Part shown: one piece after another, positions 1 through 7,955 of the stretch
Layout: the number at the start of each line of letters is the position of its first letter
How positions within the stretch are numbered: position 1 is the first letter of the stretch
Assembly (NCBI GenBank): GCA_031359995.1
Contig: JANMAT010000100.1
Span: forward strand, 1-41,552
Length of the DNA stretch: 41,552 nt
Direction of reading: 5' to 3'
Origin: JANMAT01 sp031359995
Lineage (GTDB): Bacteria; Actinomycetota; Acidimicrobiia; Acidimicrobiales; Ilumatobacteraceae
Made by a program: the position numbers and the translations under genes
Notes under the pieces: generated by a model
What the model saw: only the letters and a program-made list of their open reading frames with translations
Told to the model about the DNA's origin: nothing
The model's database searches: none

Positions 1-140
1 CCGTCGAAGGGGTCCTGGTCGACCCGGATCAGGGAGCCGACTGGACGCTGCCGTTCTGCGCCGTGCTCACCTTCGCCGACGGCCTCGTCACCCGCGACGA
101 CACCTACGCCGACTACTCCCGCTGGCCCGGCTTCCGCTGA
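1..140 (+). CDS. NTF2/SnoaL-like protein, C-terminal end (partial)
   Basis: The window opens inside a gene read from base 3 to the TGA at 138-140. About 45 residues remain, including LPFCAVLTFADGLV and DDTYADYSRWPGFR. The pattern of a beta strand with FADG, then an acidic YADYSRWPG tail, is typical of the last strands of NTF2/SnoaL-like alpha+beta barrel proteins. These are small enzymes or ligand-binding proteins of very varied function. No catalytic assignment is possible from this fragment, and the start lies outside the window. Confidence 0.55.
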   Translation, partial: VEGVLVDPDQGADWTLPFCAVLTFADGLVTRDDTYADYSRWPGFR

Positions 141-324
141 CCCCGGCCCAGGGTCGACATCCCCGATCGCGACGGGACGACAGCGGCGACCGTGCTCGCC
201 CGGCGGCGCGACGCGGCGCTACGGGCTCTGGCCACCAGGTGGCTCGGGTAGCAACCTTCTGCGTCAGCGCACGCTTCGGAACCCGGGGCCGAAGCTCGAC
301 CGAGTCGCTTGCGGGCGTCGACCA

Positions 325-445
325 CGCGCCGTAGGGTGCGGCTCGCCTCCGATGGGAAAGCCGGTGAGATGCCGGCGCTGACCCGCAGCCGTATGTCCAG
401 GGAACTGGGCGAGCCGGAATGCCGGACGAGGACGAAGCCCAGTTT
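325..445 (+). promoter_or_regulatory. Cobalamin (adenosylcobalamin-class) riboswitch
   Basis: The core is visible as GATGGGAAAG followed by GCCGGTGAGATGCCGGC (360-376) and GCTGACCCGCAGC (376-388). This matches the conserved cobalamin aptamer order GGGAA, GGTG with the paired arm, then GCTG.CCCGCA. A B12-box-like element, GAGCCGGAATGCCGGAC, lies at 411-427. The aptamer ends about 90 nt before the first gene of the ECF operon, whose products fit B12 uptake. The expected effect is repression when cobalamin binds, probably by controlling access to the AGGAG at 523-527. A weak GCCCAG/CTGGGC pairing (437-442 with 483-488) could belong to the expression platform. The outer boundaries are approximate. 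Confidence 0.88.
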
Positions 446-535
446 GCCGTCGAGGTCGCGGCGAAGGGGTGCACGTCGATCTCTGGGCGTTCATCTTCTT
501 CCTCGCTGACCGAGTTCATGCGAGGAGTCATGAAG

Positions 536-2017
536 ATGAGCCCTATCCGTCGTCTTTCGGCGCTTGCCGTCGTGCCGCTCACGTTGCTCACGCTCGGTGC
601 GGTCGCCCCGCCCGCGGCGTCGGCCCCGGTGCCCGAGTCCGCCCTCGGCTGGATCGAGCAGGAACTGGTGACCAACGGCAGCCGGTTGCCGAGCTCGTTC
701 GATCCGACCTCGCCCGATTGGGGGCTCACCCTCGACGCCGTTCTGGCGTTGGTGACCGGTGGGCGCGGTGGGGTCACGGCGGCCACCGCGACGCTCACGA
801 ACTTCACGGCGCACGTGTCCGACTACATCACGGGCGAGGCCTTCGGTGACACCGGCAGCACGTATGCCGGCCCGGCGGGCAAGGCGCTGCTGACGGTGAC
901 GCTGGCGGGTGGCGACGTGCATGCCGTCGGTGGCATCGACCTCGAGGCGCGGGCTCGAGCCCAACTCGTCTCGGGTGGTCTGTTCGACGGTCGGTTCCAC
1001 GACACCTCGACGTTCGGTGACTTCAGCAACGGCTTCGGTCAGGCGCTGAACATCCTGGCGTTGTCGCATTCGGCGACCGGTGTCCCCGCTGCGGCGAGCG
1101 CGTTCCTGCTGGCCCAGCGGTGCCCGGCCGGTGGCTTCCGGCTCATCTATGACGCCACGGTGCCAGCGCCCTCGACCCGGGGTTGCGCGTCCGACGCGGA
1201 GGCCGACACCGACGCCACCTCGTTGGCGATCTCGGCTCTGGAGGCGCTGCCTGCCTCGACCGAGGTGTCAGACGCGACGAAGCGGGCGGCCGATTGGCTC
1301 GTGACGCACCAGGACGCGTCGTCCGGTGGCTTCCAGGGCACGGGTCCCACGGCGACGCCGAACGCCAACAGCACGGGCCTGGCCACGCAGGCGTTGCGCT
1401 CCCTGGGCCGTACGGACGTCGTCGACAAGGGCGTCGCCTACCTCACGTCGCTCCAGCTCGACGTGCGTGCGACGGGCACACCGGCCGCGGTCGATGTCGG
1501 CGCCATCGCTCGTGATGGCGCCGCGCTGAGCACGGCGCTGGCCAGCGGGGTCGCGAACAACGCTCGTGACGCTTGGCGGCGGGCCACAACGCAGGGCGTG
1601 CTCGGGTTGCTGCCGGGCTCGCTCGGTGAGGTCCGCGCCGACGTGGTCGGCGTGACTCCGGCGCGGTTGTTGGACACGCGGGCGGGGACCTCGACCATCG
1701 ATGGCGCCCAGATCGGTGCCGGCGCCGTCACCTCGGGCACCACGATCACATTGCCCGTCGCCGGTCGCGGTGGCGTGCCCGCCGACGCCTCCGCGGTCGT
1801 GTTGAACGTGACCTCCGCCAACGCCACCGACTCCGGGTTCGTCACCGTCTACCCCTGCGACACCACCCTGCCGCTCGCGTCGAACGTGAACTTCACCTCC
1901 GGGACCATCACCGCCAACGCCGTCGTGTCGAAGCTCTCCCCCACCGGCACCGTCTGCCTCTACGTCAAAGGCGCCACCACCGACCTCATCACCGACGTGA
2001 GCGCCGTCTTCGGATGA
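536..2017 (+). CDS. Secreted alpha/alpha-toroid protein (transcobalamin alpha-domain-like) with C-terminal surface module
   Basis: First gene of the riboswitch-controlled operon; 493 residues. ATG 536 is chosen because AGGAG at 523-527 sits 8 nt upstream; an in-frame ATG at 530 is only 2 nt from it. A signal peptide (about residues 1-32, ending PAASA) leads into a helical domain of about 330 residues. Its repeats of the type HQDASSGGFQG and STGLATQALRSLG resemble prenyltransferase/squalene-cyclase toroids. The cobalamin-binding alpha domain of transcobalamin and intrinsic factor uses that same fold. The last 120 residues start PARLLDTR and continue through VVLNVT and GFVTVYPC to DLITDVSAVFG, a module frequent on exported Acidimicrobiia proteins. 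Its stop overlaps the next start (ATGA). A role in extracellular B12 capture is inferred from the riboswitch and neighbours; no cobalamin-contact residue can be proven here. Confidence 0.75.
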   Translation: MSPIRRLSALAVVPLTLLTLGAVAPPAASAPVPESALGWIEQELVTNGSRLPSSFDPTSPDWGLTLDAVLALVTGGRGGVTAATATLTNFTAHVSDYITGEAFGDTGSTYAGPAGKALLTVTLAGGDVHAVGGIDLEARARAQLVSGGLFDGRFHDTSTFGDFSNGFGQALNILALSHSATGVPAAASAFLLAQRCPAGGFRLIYDATVPAPSTRGCASDAEADTDATSLAISALEALPASTEVSDATKRAADWLVTHQDASSGGFQGTGPTATPNANSTGLATQALRSLGRTDVVDKGVAYLTSLQLDVRATGTPAAVDVGAIARDGAALSTALASGVANNARDAWRRATTQGVLGLLPGSLGEVRADVVGVTPARLLDTRAGTSTIDGAQIGAGAVTSGTTITLPVAGRGGVPADASAVVLNVTSANATDSGFVTVYPCDTTLPLASNVNFTSGTITANAVVSKLSPTGTVCLYVKGATTDLITDVSAVFG

Positions 2018-3042
2018 TCCGCCCGCTCGCCATCGCGTGCGCGAGCGGGGTGATCGGCGTGGTCGCGCCGATCACCGCCCCGCCCGCGCACGCCGCGGCC
2101 GGGACCGATGGGGCGTGCCCCGACAACGTCGGTGTCACGGTCGTGGTCGACTTCGGTGGTCTCGGTGGTGGGGTGAGCGTGCGATGCGCTCCGACCGGTG
2201 GTGCGACGGGTCTGGCCGTCCTCGACGCGGCTGGAGTGTCGTGGGAGGGGACGCGGCGGTTCCCGGGCATGGTGTGTCGCATTGCCGGTCTGCCCTCGGC
2301 TGGCGCGGAGCCGTGTGTGAACGCGCCGCCGGCGAACGCGTACTGGTCGTACTGGATGGCGCCGCGGGGTGGCTCGTGGTGCTACAGCGCGTTGGGCCCA
2401 GGGAACCGCACACCACCGCTGGGGTCGATCGAGGGTTGGTCGTTTGCCCGGCTCACCCCGGGTGCCGACGCCACCCCGCCCCACATGGAGCCGCTCGCGC
2501 CCGTCGACGGTGCCACCCCCCATCCGATCACGCCCGGGGACTGCGGATCGGCGGCCCCGACGCCCGCCCCGACCCCGACAACCGCGGGCGCGGCCACCAA
2601 CTCGGCGACGACCGTCCCGTCGGCGACGAGCCGACCCACGGAAGCCACCCCCACGGCGGCGCCCGCACCGGCTCCATCGGCGTCGAGCGCAACGGAGCCA
2701 CCGGCTGCGACGTCCGACACCACCACTGCCGTCGAGCGATCGGCAACGACCGTCGCCATGGATACGTCGCCCACCACGGCGGGTTCGGCCCAAGCCGCTG
2801 TCACCGGAGTGGTCGCGGTCGTGCCAAGCACGGCGGTCGCCGCCGCCACGGACGCGTCGACCACCCCATCGACCGGGGCCGCAAGCGCGACGAGTGCGCC
2901 CGTCTCGTCCCTTGGGTCCGTGGACCTGACACGGGCCCGATCGTCCGGGGGCACGGCGTTGCCCACGGTGCTCGGTGTAGCGGTCCTGGCCGCTTTCGGG
3001 GGCGCCGGCGTGTGGGCCGCGCGCCGGCGGACAAGGTCGTGA
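2014..3042 (+). CDS. Membrane-anchored DUF4430 (transcobalamin C-terminal-like) protein
   Basis: 342 residues, translationally coupled to the upstream gene by ATGA. It has a signal peptide (about 1-28, ending PAHAAA). A single globular domain follows (about 32-150) with VTVVVDFGG, ANAYWSYWMAPRGG and a closing GSIEGWSF. Strands opening with V..DFG and a YW.YW segment are the look of DUF4430, the family that includes the transcobalamin C-terminal beta domain. Residues about 165-315 form a Thr/Ala/Pro-rich stalk. The C-terminus is one membrane helix (VLGVAVLAAFGGAGVWAA) followed by RRRTRS. Topology: domain outside, tethered by the helix. With the alpha-toroid protein it would supply both halves of a transcobalamin-like binder. 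The domain call is from pattern, not from a profile search. Confidence 0.7.
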   Translation: MIRPLAIACASGVIGVVAPITAPPAHAAAGTDGACPDNVGVTVVVDFGGLGGGVSVRCAPTGGATGLAVLDAAGVSWEGTRRFPGMVCRIAGLPSAGAEPCVNAPPANAYWSYWMAPRGGSWCYSALGPGNRTPPLGSIEGWSFARLTPGADATPPHMEPLAPVDGATPHPITPGDCGSAAPTPAPTPTTAGAATNSATTVPSATSRPTEATPTAAPAPAPSASSATEPPAATSDTTTAVERSATTVAMDTSPTTAGSAQAAVTGVVAVVPSTAVAAATDASTTPSTGAASATSAPVSSLGSVDLTRARSSGGTALPTVLGVAVLAAFGGAGVWAARRRTRS

Positions 3043-4148
3043 GCGACCGGCTCTCTCGGGCCCTGCACCCAGGTGCGTGGTGGCTGTGGGCGCTGGCCAT
3101 GGCCACCGCGGTCTCGCGCACGACCAACCCGCTCACCTGCTTGCTCTTCGCTGCGGTGGTCGGGTGCGTTGTCGCCTTCCGCCGCAGCGACACCCCGTGG
3201 GCGCGTGGGATCGGCGCCTACTTCCGCCTCGGCGTGGTCGTGCTCGTGGTCCGCCTGCTGTTCCACGTCCTGTTCGACCCGGGCTTCGGGCACACGGTCC
3301 TGTTCACACTGCCCCAGATCCATCTCCCCCGGGCTGCTGCCGGCATCCGGATCGGCGGTGAGGTCACGCTCGAAGCCGTGCTCGCCGCCACCTACGAAGG
3401 ACTGCGGTTGGGCACCCTGTTGCTGTGCCTCGGCGCTGCCAACCTGCTGGCCGATCCTCGCCGGCTCCTCAAGGTCCTTCCGCCGGCGTTGCACGAGGTC
3501 GGCGTCGCGGTCACCGTGGCCCTCACCATCGCCCCGCAGCTGATCGAGAGCGGCCAACGCATCCGCCGGGCCCGCAAGCTGCGGGGTGCCCCCGACCGCC
3601 GCCGGGTCGTGCGCAACGTGCTCGTGCCCGTCCTCGAGGATGCGCTCGACAGGTCGCTCCAGCTGGCGGCGAGCATGGACGCGCGCGGCTACGGGCGCCA
3701 CCAGCCCCAGACCGCGTGGGCCCGGCGAGCCACCGGCGCGCTCGTGCTCGCCGGGGTCGTCGGCGTGTGCGTCGGCGTCTACGGCACCCTCGACGGCACC
3801 ACACCCCGAGGGCTCGGCGCGCCCGTGCTGATCGGCGGAGCGGTCGCCGCCATCGTCGGGATCCGTTGGTCGGGTCGCCGCGTCCGCCACACGGTCTACC
3901 GGCCCGACCCATGGCGTCACCCCGAGTGGCTCGTGACCGCGTGCGGGCTCGGCGCAGCGGTCGCCATGATCGCCGCCGGCGGGGTCGACCCGGACAACCT
4001 CTATCCGTCGGTACAACCGCTGCGTTGGCCCACCCTCGGCTGGCTGCCTCTGGTCGGCGCGCTGATCGCTGTCGCACCCGCATGGCTCGCGCCACCGACG
4101 GTCGCACGACGCACCGACACCGCGGCACGCGAGGTGGTGGTCGCATGA
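3039..4148 (+). CDS. ecfT: ECF transporter transmembrane coupling protein EcfT
   Basis: 369 residues, GTG start at 3039 overlapping the previous stop (GTGA). Several membrane helices are seen near residues 12-50, 65-85 and 260-350. The cytoplasmic loops carry RARKLRGAP and SLQLAASMDARGYGR. The Ala-Arg-Gly motif followed by Y is the hallmark of EcfT coupling helices that dock into grooves on the two ATPases. It would bridge the S component to the fused EcfA protein encoded next, forming an energy-coupling-factor vitamin importer. It is longer than a typical EcfT (about 260) because of extra C-terminal membrane segments. An open frame continues upstream of 3039, but that part is antisense-like filler overlapping the DUF4430 gene and is not included. 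Confidence 0.88.
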   Translation: MSDRLSRALHPGAWWLWALAMATAVSRTTNPLTCLLFAAVVGCVVAFRRSDTPWARGIGAYFRLGVVVLVVRLLFHVLFDPGFGHTVLFTLPQIHLPRAAAGIRIGGEVTLEAVLAATYEGLRLGTLLLCLGAANLLADPRRLLKVLPPALHEVGVAVTVALTIAPQLIESGQRIRRARKLRGAPDRRRVVRNVLVPVLEDALDRSLQLAASMDARGYGRHQPQTAWARRATGALVLAGVVGVCVGVYGTLDGTTPRGLGAPVLIGGAVAAIVGIRWSGRRVRHTVYRPDPWRHPEWLVTACGLGAAVAMIAAGGVDPDNLYPSVQPLRWPTLGWLPLVGALIAVAPAWLAPPTVARRTDTAAREVVVA

Positions 4149-5758
4149 TCCACTTCGAGCACGTCACGATCACGTACCCCAACGCCACCGAGCCGGCCCT
4201 GTGCGAGGTCGACCTGAACATCGACGAAGGCGAGCTGTGTCTCGTCGTCGGACGAACCGGGTCGGGCAAGTCGACCCTGCTCGGCGCCATCAACGGTCTC
4301 GTCCCCCACTTCACCGGCGGCAACCTCGCCGGCCGCGTCACCGTCGCCGGCCACGACACCCGCACCCACCGGCCACGCGATCTGGCCCACGTCATCGGCA
4401 TGGTGGTGCAGAACCCCGCCCAGGGCTTCGTCACCGACACAGTCGAGGACGAGCTCGCCTACGCCATGGAGCAGCTTGCCCTGCCCGCCGCCGTGATGCG
4501 CAAACGGGTCGAGGAGACACTCGACCTCCTCGGGCTCCAGGCTCTGCGGCGGCGCCCGTTGCGGACCCTTTCCGGAGGGCAGCAGCAGCGGGTGGCCATC
4601 GGCGCCGTTCTCACCGCACACCCGCGGATCCTCGTGCTCGACGAACCCACCTCCGCTCTCGACCCCGCCGCCGCCGAAGAGGTGCTCGCGGCACTGACCC
4701 GGCTCGTGCACGACCTGGGCATCACCGTGGTGCTCGCCGAACACCGCCTCGAGCGCGTGATCGAGTACGCCGACACCGTCGTCACCGTCGATGCCACCGG
4801 CCACGTCGCCCAGGGCCGCCCGGCCGACATGATGCGTCACAGCGACGTCGCCCCACCGGTCGTCCGGCTCGGTCAGCTCCTCGCCTGGGACCCGCTCCCG
4901 CTGTCGGTGCGCGACGCCCGCCGGCGCCTCCGCGCCGACGCCCGTACGCTACCCGTCCCGAGCTCCGAGGCGCCCACGGATGCCGCTGCGACAGTGCTCA
5001 CGGCCCGTGGGGTCGTCGTCCGCTACCAGGACGTCGTCGCGGTCGCCGGTGTCGACCTCGACCTCCATGCCGGACGGGTTCTGGCCCTCATGGGCCGCAA
5101 CGGCTCGGGCAAGTCATCACTGCTGTGGGTGCTCCAGGGCACGGGCCCACGAGGCGGCGGTCGCGTCACTCTCGACGACGGCACTGATCCAGCGTTGGCC
5201 ACCCCCGCGGCGCGGCGCAGCCGCGTCACCCTGGTACCCCAGGATCCTGGCGACCTTCTCTACCTCGCCACCGTCGGCGCCGAGTGCGACCAGTCCGACC
5301 GCGAGAGCGGCCGACCGGCGGGCACGACCGCGGCGCTGCTCGACCGCGTCGTGCCCGGCATCCACCCCACCAGCCACCCCCGCGACCTCTCCGAAGGGCA
5401 ACGACTCGCCCTCGCCCTCGCCGTGCAGCTCAGCCCCGGACCACGCGTCCTGCTCCTCGACGAACCGACACGCGGCCTCGACGAAGCCGCCAAGGTCCGC
5501 CTCAGCGACGTGCTCCACGAGCTCGCCGCCAGCGGCCACGCCATCGTCGTCGCCACCCACGACGTCGAGTTCGTGGCCTCCACCGCCGACCGGGTCGTCG
5601 TCCTCGCCGAGGGCGAGATCGTCGCCGACGGCGCCACCACCGACGTCGTCGTGGCCTCCCCCGTCTTCGCGCCGCAGGTCGCCAAGATCACCCTCCCCGA
5701 CCGCTGGCTCACCGTCGCCCATCTCGCCCACGCCCTGCAGCAGGGCACACCCGCATGA
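4145..5758 (+). CDS. Fused double ATPase of an ECF transporter (EcfA-EcfA')
   Basis: 537 residues, ATGA-coupled to ecfT. Two complete ABC ATPase domains lie in one chain. Domain 1 (about 1-235) has Walker A GRTGSGKST, signature LSGGQQQR, Walker B ILVLDEPTSALD and the switch His in LAEHR. Domain 2 (about 285-520) has Walker A GRNGSGKSS, signature LSEGQRLAL, Walker B VLLLDEPTRGLD and switch His in ATHD. All key residues are present, so both sites should hydrolyse ATP. Most ECF systems use two separate proteins; fused forms occur in actinobacteria. The protein sits on the inner face of the membrane and powers import through EcfT. The second signature has Glu where Gly is usual (LSEGQ), which is tolerated in many ABC proteins. 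Confidence 0.92.
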   Translation: MIHFEHVTITYPNATEPALCEVDLNIDEGELCLVVGRTGSGKSTLLGAINGLVPHFTGGNLAGRVTVAGHDTRTHRPRDLAHVIGMVVQNPAQGFVTDTVEDELAYAMEQLALPAAVMRKRVEETLDLLGLQALRRRPLRTLSGGQQQRVAIGAVLTAHPRILVLDEPTSALDPAAAEEVLAALTRLVHDLGITVVLAEHRLERVIEYADTVVTVDATGHVAQGRPADMMRHSDVAPPVVRLGQLLAWDPLPLSVRDARRRLRADARTLPVPSSEAPTDAAATVLTARGVVVRYQDVVAVAGVDLDLHAGRVLALMGRNGSGKSSLLWVLQGTGPRGGGRVTLDDGTDPALATPAARRSRVTLVPQDPGDLLYLATVGAECDQSDRESGRPAGTTAALLDRVVPGIHPTSHPRDLSEGQRLALALAVQLSPGPRVLLLDEPTRGLDEAAKVRLSDVLHELAASGHAIVVATHDVEFVASTADRVVVLAEGEIVADGATTDVVVASPVFAPQVAKITLPDRWLTVAHLAHALQQGTPA

Positions 5759-6621
5759 CACGAGCCCGCGTCATACCCGTGCGGGCCCGCACGTGGGCGG
5801 TTCTCGCCATCGCATCGGTCGCCGGACTTGCCATGTTCGTCTGGCCGCTGCTCACCAAGCCTGCGTCCGGTACCGCCCATCACGCCGAAGCCCCCTACAT
5901 CTTCATCGTCATCCTGCCCGTCCTCGTCGCCGTCGTCGTCACCGAAATCGGACGCGGCGGCCTCGACGTCAAAGCCGTCGCCCTGCTCGGCGTCCTCGCC
6001 GGGGTCGGTGCCGCCATGCGCCCCCTCGGCGCCGGCACCGCCGGTATCGAGACCGTGTTCTTCCTCCTCATCCTCGCCGGCCGCGTCTACGGCCCCGGCT
6101 TCGGATTCGTCCTCGGCTCCGTCACCCTGTTCGCGTCCGCGCTGTTCACCGCAGGCGTCGGCCCATGGCTCCCGTTCCAGATGCTCGCCGCCTCCTGGGT
6201 CGGTCTCGGCGCCGGCCTCCTCCCCCGCGCCGCGGGCCGCGCCGAGACCCTGCTGCTCGCCGCCTACGGCGCCATCTCCGCCTACGCCTACGGCCTCCTG
6301 CTCAACCTGTGGTTCTGGCCGTTCGCCCTCGGCACCGCCACGGCCACCACCGGGCGTCGCGGGCTCCAGTTCGTACCGGGCGACGCCGTGCTCACGAACC
6401 TCCGGCGCTTCGTGGCGTTCACCATCGCCACCTCGACCCTCGGGTGGGACACCGGCCGCGCCATCACCAACGTCGTCGCCATCAGCGTGCTCGGCACCCC
6501 CGTCCTCGCCGCCCTTCGCCGCGCCCGACGACGAGCTGCCTTCGATGCCGCCATCCCCACGGAGCCCGTGCTCGACGTCGGGCCGCAGACCGCGCACGCG
6601 GCCTCCAGCGGTCCACGCTGA
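5755..6621 (+). CDS. ECF transporter S component, predicted cobalamin-type
   Basis: 288 residues, ATGA-coupled to the ATPase gene. Six to seven hydrophobic segments are visible, for example WAVLAIASVAGLAMFVW, YIFIVILPVLVAVVV, TVFFLLILAGRVYG and LLLNLWFWPFALG. A short C-terminal tail is cytoplasmic. The 'GxGFGFVLGS..LFASALF' region with an Ala-rich helix 1 fits the small, sequence-poor S-component superfamily that binds the vitamin. Specificity for cobalamin or a precursor is inferred from the riboswitch 5.3 kb upstream in the same transcript and from the two extracellular proteins. No other vitamin signal is seen. It is the last gene of the operon; no clear terminator hairpin follows, and a decayed locus on the opposite strand begins at once. 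Confidence 0.8.
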   Translation: MTRARVIPVRARTWAVLAIASVAGLAMFVWPLLTKPASGTAHHAEAPYIFIVILPVLVAVVVTEIGRGGLDVKAVALLGVLAGVGAAMRPLGAGTAGIETVFFLLILAGRVYGPGFGFVLGSVTLFASALFTAGVGPWLPFQMLAASWVGLGAGLLPRAAGRAETLLLAAYGAISAYAYGLLLNLWFWPFALGTATATTGRRGLQFVPGDAVLTNLRRFVAFTIATSTLGWDTGRAITNVVAISVLGTPVLAALRRARRRAAFDAAIPTEPVLDVGPQTAHAASSGPR

Positions 6622-6880
6622 CGAGCAGGACGATGCGCCGCTCGAACATCAAGAAGTCCGTCACCGACGGCGTGCCATCGGCACAGCGCTCGAGGGCAAC
6701 AGCCGATCGAGCCGATCGAAGAAGCGCTCCGTGAAGTGGACCTCGCGGTCAGCCACCGGCGCGGCGCTCCGGCACCTCATCCCACGACGTGACCACGCCT
6801 GTCGCCACCGCGTCGGCGCACTCCTGGGGCGTCATCCCACCCATCTCGTTCGGCACTCTCACCAGGCGACGCTCACCCAT
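6622..6880 (-). pseudogene. Remnant of two overlapping small genes, toxin-antitoxin-like
   Basis: On the minus strand, an ATG at 6880 opens a 43-residue frame (RRLVRVPNEMGGMTPQECAD..., then TSWDEVPERRAGG), stop at 6749. A GTG at 6756 overlaps that stop and starts ADREVHFTERFFDRLDRLLP. After a one-base shift near 6690 the reading continues as ADGTPSVTDFLMFE before the frame runs into the S-component gene. A short first gene overlapping a second with an FTERFFDRL-type basic start looks like a type II antitoxin-toxin pair, but I recognise neither family with certainty. The second gene is frameshifted and truncated, so the locus is judged non-functional. It abuts the NDH-2 fragment exactly. Confidence 0.4.
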
Positions 6881-7503
6881 GCCGGAACTCGGTAACGGAC
6901 CGCGCCCTGAGATCGTGCGCGCCCTGAACGAAACCGGTGTCGAGGTGGTGTTGAACACCAGCCCTCGCCAGCGTGTCTCCGTCGACGGCAACGCTGAGCG
7001 ACGGCACCGTCATCGACACGTGCACCATCGTGTGGACAGCCGGGATGCGCGCCAGTGATCTCACCGACCAGGTTCCGGGCGAGCACGACGCAATCGGTCG
7101 TCTGCGGGTGGACGAGTTCGTGCGCGTGTCGGGTGTGCCGCACGTGTTCGCGGCAGGCGACACCGCGGCCGCGGTCGCCGAGGCGGGTCACGTCGTGATG
7201 CAGAGCTGCCAGCACGCAGTCCCGCAGGGCAAGTTCGTCGGCGTCAACGTCGCACCCGACCTTCTGGGACTTCCGCTCGTCGCCTTCGCCCCGGACCCGT
7301 ACGTCACGTGCCTCGACCTCGGGCCCGCGGGCGCCGTGCTCCCCACCGGTTGGGAACGCGCCGTCGCCCAAACCGGTGCAGACGCCAAAGCTCTCAAGCG
7401 GTCCATCAACGCGGAATGGATCTGTCCGACGCTCGACGACGCCGAGATGATCATCCTGCATGCCGATCACCGCACCACGTGGCCGACGGCCACGTTGGGC
7501 TGA
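6879..7503 (+). pseudogene. ndh: NDH-2-type NADH dehydrogenase, C-terminal remnant with frameshift
   Basis: The frame from 6879 reads PELGNGPRPEIVRALNETG and VEVVLNTSPRQRVSVDG. After a shift near 6992 it continues as TLSDGTVIDTCTIVWTAGMR, VPHVFAAGDTAAAV and HAVPQGKFVGVNVAPDLLG to the stop at 7501-7503. The order (NADH-domain strand, DGT.I....VVWTAGMR, then the second FAD-contact motif with AAGD) is that of type II NADH dehydrogenases and related flavoprotein reductases. The whole N-terminal half with the FAD GxGxxG Rossmann motif is missing. The 5' break falls at the start of the minus-strand small-gene remnant, which suggests a deletion or rearrangement there. It cannot be active as encoded. 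Confidence 0.75.
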
Positions 7504-7523
7504 CACCGATCGAGGAGCACCCA

Positions 7524-7915
7524 GTGGCCGAGTTGGAAACCCAGATCTCCGTGCTCGATCAGCACGACCTCGCCGAGCTGCCGCCCGCCGGACACCTCGT
7601 CACCGTGCGAGTTGAGATCCCTCCGCACAACCCCGGCACGGCACCGCACCGTCATCCCGGCCCGCTCGACGGATACATGGTCGAAGGCGAGATGCTCTTC
7701 GAGCTCGAGGGGGACCCGCCTCGGTCATCCGAGCCGGCGAAGCCTTCTGGGAGCCCGGTGGGGATCGCATCCACTACGTGGCCGCGAACGAGACCGACAC
7801 CTGGGCCAGGTTCGTGGTGATGATGACCTGTGGCCCGGGACAGGAACTGCTCACCTTCGTCGACGCGAACGAACTGGCGGCGCGCCGCCACCTGCGCCAT
7901 CCCGGCGCCGTCTGA
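7524..7915 (+). pseudogene. Cupin-domain protein with single-base frameshift
   Basis: GTG 7524 has a good ribosome site (GAGGAG at 7512-7517) and lies 20 nt after the NDH-2 stop. The first 65 codons read AELETQISVLDQHDLAELPP, PHNPGTAPHRHPGP and GYMVEGEMLFELEGDPP. One base is missing near 7720. In the next frame it continues SVIRAGEAFWEPGGDRIHYV, then FVVMMTCGPGQELLTFV, to TGA 7913-7915. Restored, this is a cupin of about 130 residues with the metal-ligand pattern HRH and E in motif 1 and H in motif 2 (DRIHYV). Such proteins are small dioxygenases or sugar/ligand-binding proteins. Everything except the one shift looks intact, so a sequencing or assembly indel is a real alternative to decay. 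Confidence 0.7.
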
Positions 7916-7955
7916 GCACCGCCAACCCAGCCGGCGGCGCCGGCCGGCCTGTTGC

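Noticed and set aside
2037..3038. Upstream extension of EcfT giving a 703-residue frame.
   Set aside because: The extension overlaps the DUF4430 gene entirely, has no export or domain features, and GTG 3039 gives the normal GTGA coupling and an EcfT N-terminus.
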